Shown piece after piece: positions 8,195 to 8,255 of a stretch of 8,255 nucleotides of DNA. Below the pieces are notes generated by a model. The model had not been told where the DNA came from, made no database searches, and saw only the letters and a list, made by a program, of their open reading frames with translations. Numbering within the stretch: the stretch's first letter is position 1; each line of letters begins with the position of its first letter. The position numbers and the translations under genes were made by a program. This stretch comes from an uncultured Candidatus Altimarinota bacterium (lineage in GTDB: Bacteria > Patescibacteriota > Gracilibacteria > BD1-5 > UBA6164): positions 1 to 8,255 of the forward strand of contig CALLPO010000046.1 of assembly GCA_938015605.1 (NCBI GenBank), written 5' to 3'.

Positions 8195-8206
8195 AAATAG
8201 CTTTAC

Positions 8207-8244
8207 AAAAAAGAAGAAAAGTTTGTTGACTTTTCTTCTTTTTT
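8207..8244. terminator. Bidirectional intrinsic terminator at the right edge
   Basis: A 15-bp perfect stem (AAAAAAGAAGAAAAG with CTTTTCTTCTTTTTT), extended by a T-A and a T-G pair, closes a four-base loop. T-runs occur on both strands. It lies just upstream of the giant gene's promoter, so it probably ends transcription of a gene beyond the right edge and insulates the giant gene. Confidence 0.8.
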
Positions 8245-8255
8245 TGAAGTTTGGA

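Noticed and set aside
1..8255. Multiple TGA stops as signs of pseudogenes
   Set aside because: TGA occurs throughout all five genes at glycine positions with intact catalytic motifs, while TAA ends all four complete genes cleanly; this is recoding, not decay.
1..8255. CRISPR arrays, tRNA or rRNA genes, insertion sequences
   Set aside because: No direct repeat-spacer pattern, cloverleaf, rRNA-like segment, transposase or terminal inverted repeats were seen on either strand.

Overview
This window is AT-rich (roughly 30% GC by eye) and cannot be read with the standard code. Long, coherent proteins appear only when TGA is read as glycine. By hand count there are about 80 in-frame TGA codons, and several fall on invariant glycines: the Nudix box, a lipobox and PKD loops. 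TGG still encodes tryptophan, so this is NCBI code 25 (UGA=Gly) and not the UGA=Trp code. Code 25 is known from Absconditabacteria (SR1) and Gracilibacteria of the Patescibacteria/CPR. Arginine is almost always AGA or AGG; I found a single in-frame CGN codon (a CGT).

Layout from left to right. Positions 1-201 (minus) hold the N-terminal part of a Nudix hydrolase that runs off the left edge. A divergent intergenic region carries a plus-strand promoter. It drives a two-gene unit: a membrane sortase with a long acidic cytoplasmic N-terminus (382-1557), then an 87-residue one-TM coiled-coil protein one base downstream (1559-1822). A bidirectional hairpin terminator (1824-1851) separates these from a minus-strand pair: a VanY-type D-Ala-D-Ala carboxypeptidase lipoprotein (1850-2731) and, upstream of it, one uninterrupted giant gene (2797-8133, 1778 codons).

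The giant protein has a signal peptide, about nine Ig-like/PKD repeats, an acidic calcium-site-like region, a helical stalk, one TM helix and a cytoplasmic tail of about 437 residues. The tail repeats the motif PDWL seven times, and the motif also sits ten residues from the C-terminus. In the standard code this gene breaks into dozens of fragments, so routine annotation would miss it.

All the complete genes encode envelope proteins: transpeptidase, membrane coiled coil, peptidoglycan peptidase and giant surface adhesin-like protein. The sortase gene and the giant gene start from promoter cores with identical elements (a T-run ending in TTTGCA, 18 bases, TATTAT), which suggests co-expression although they lie about 7.8 kb apart on opposite strands. 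Known Absconditabacteria live attached to other bacteria. A role in cell-surface adhesion or envelope remodelling is plausible but inferred. The PDWL tail is the best candidate for something undescribed.
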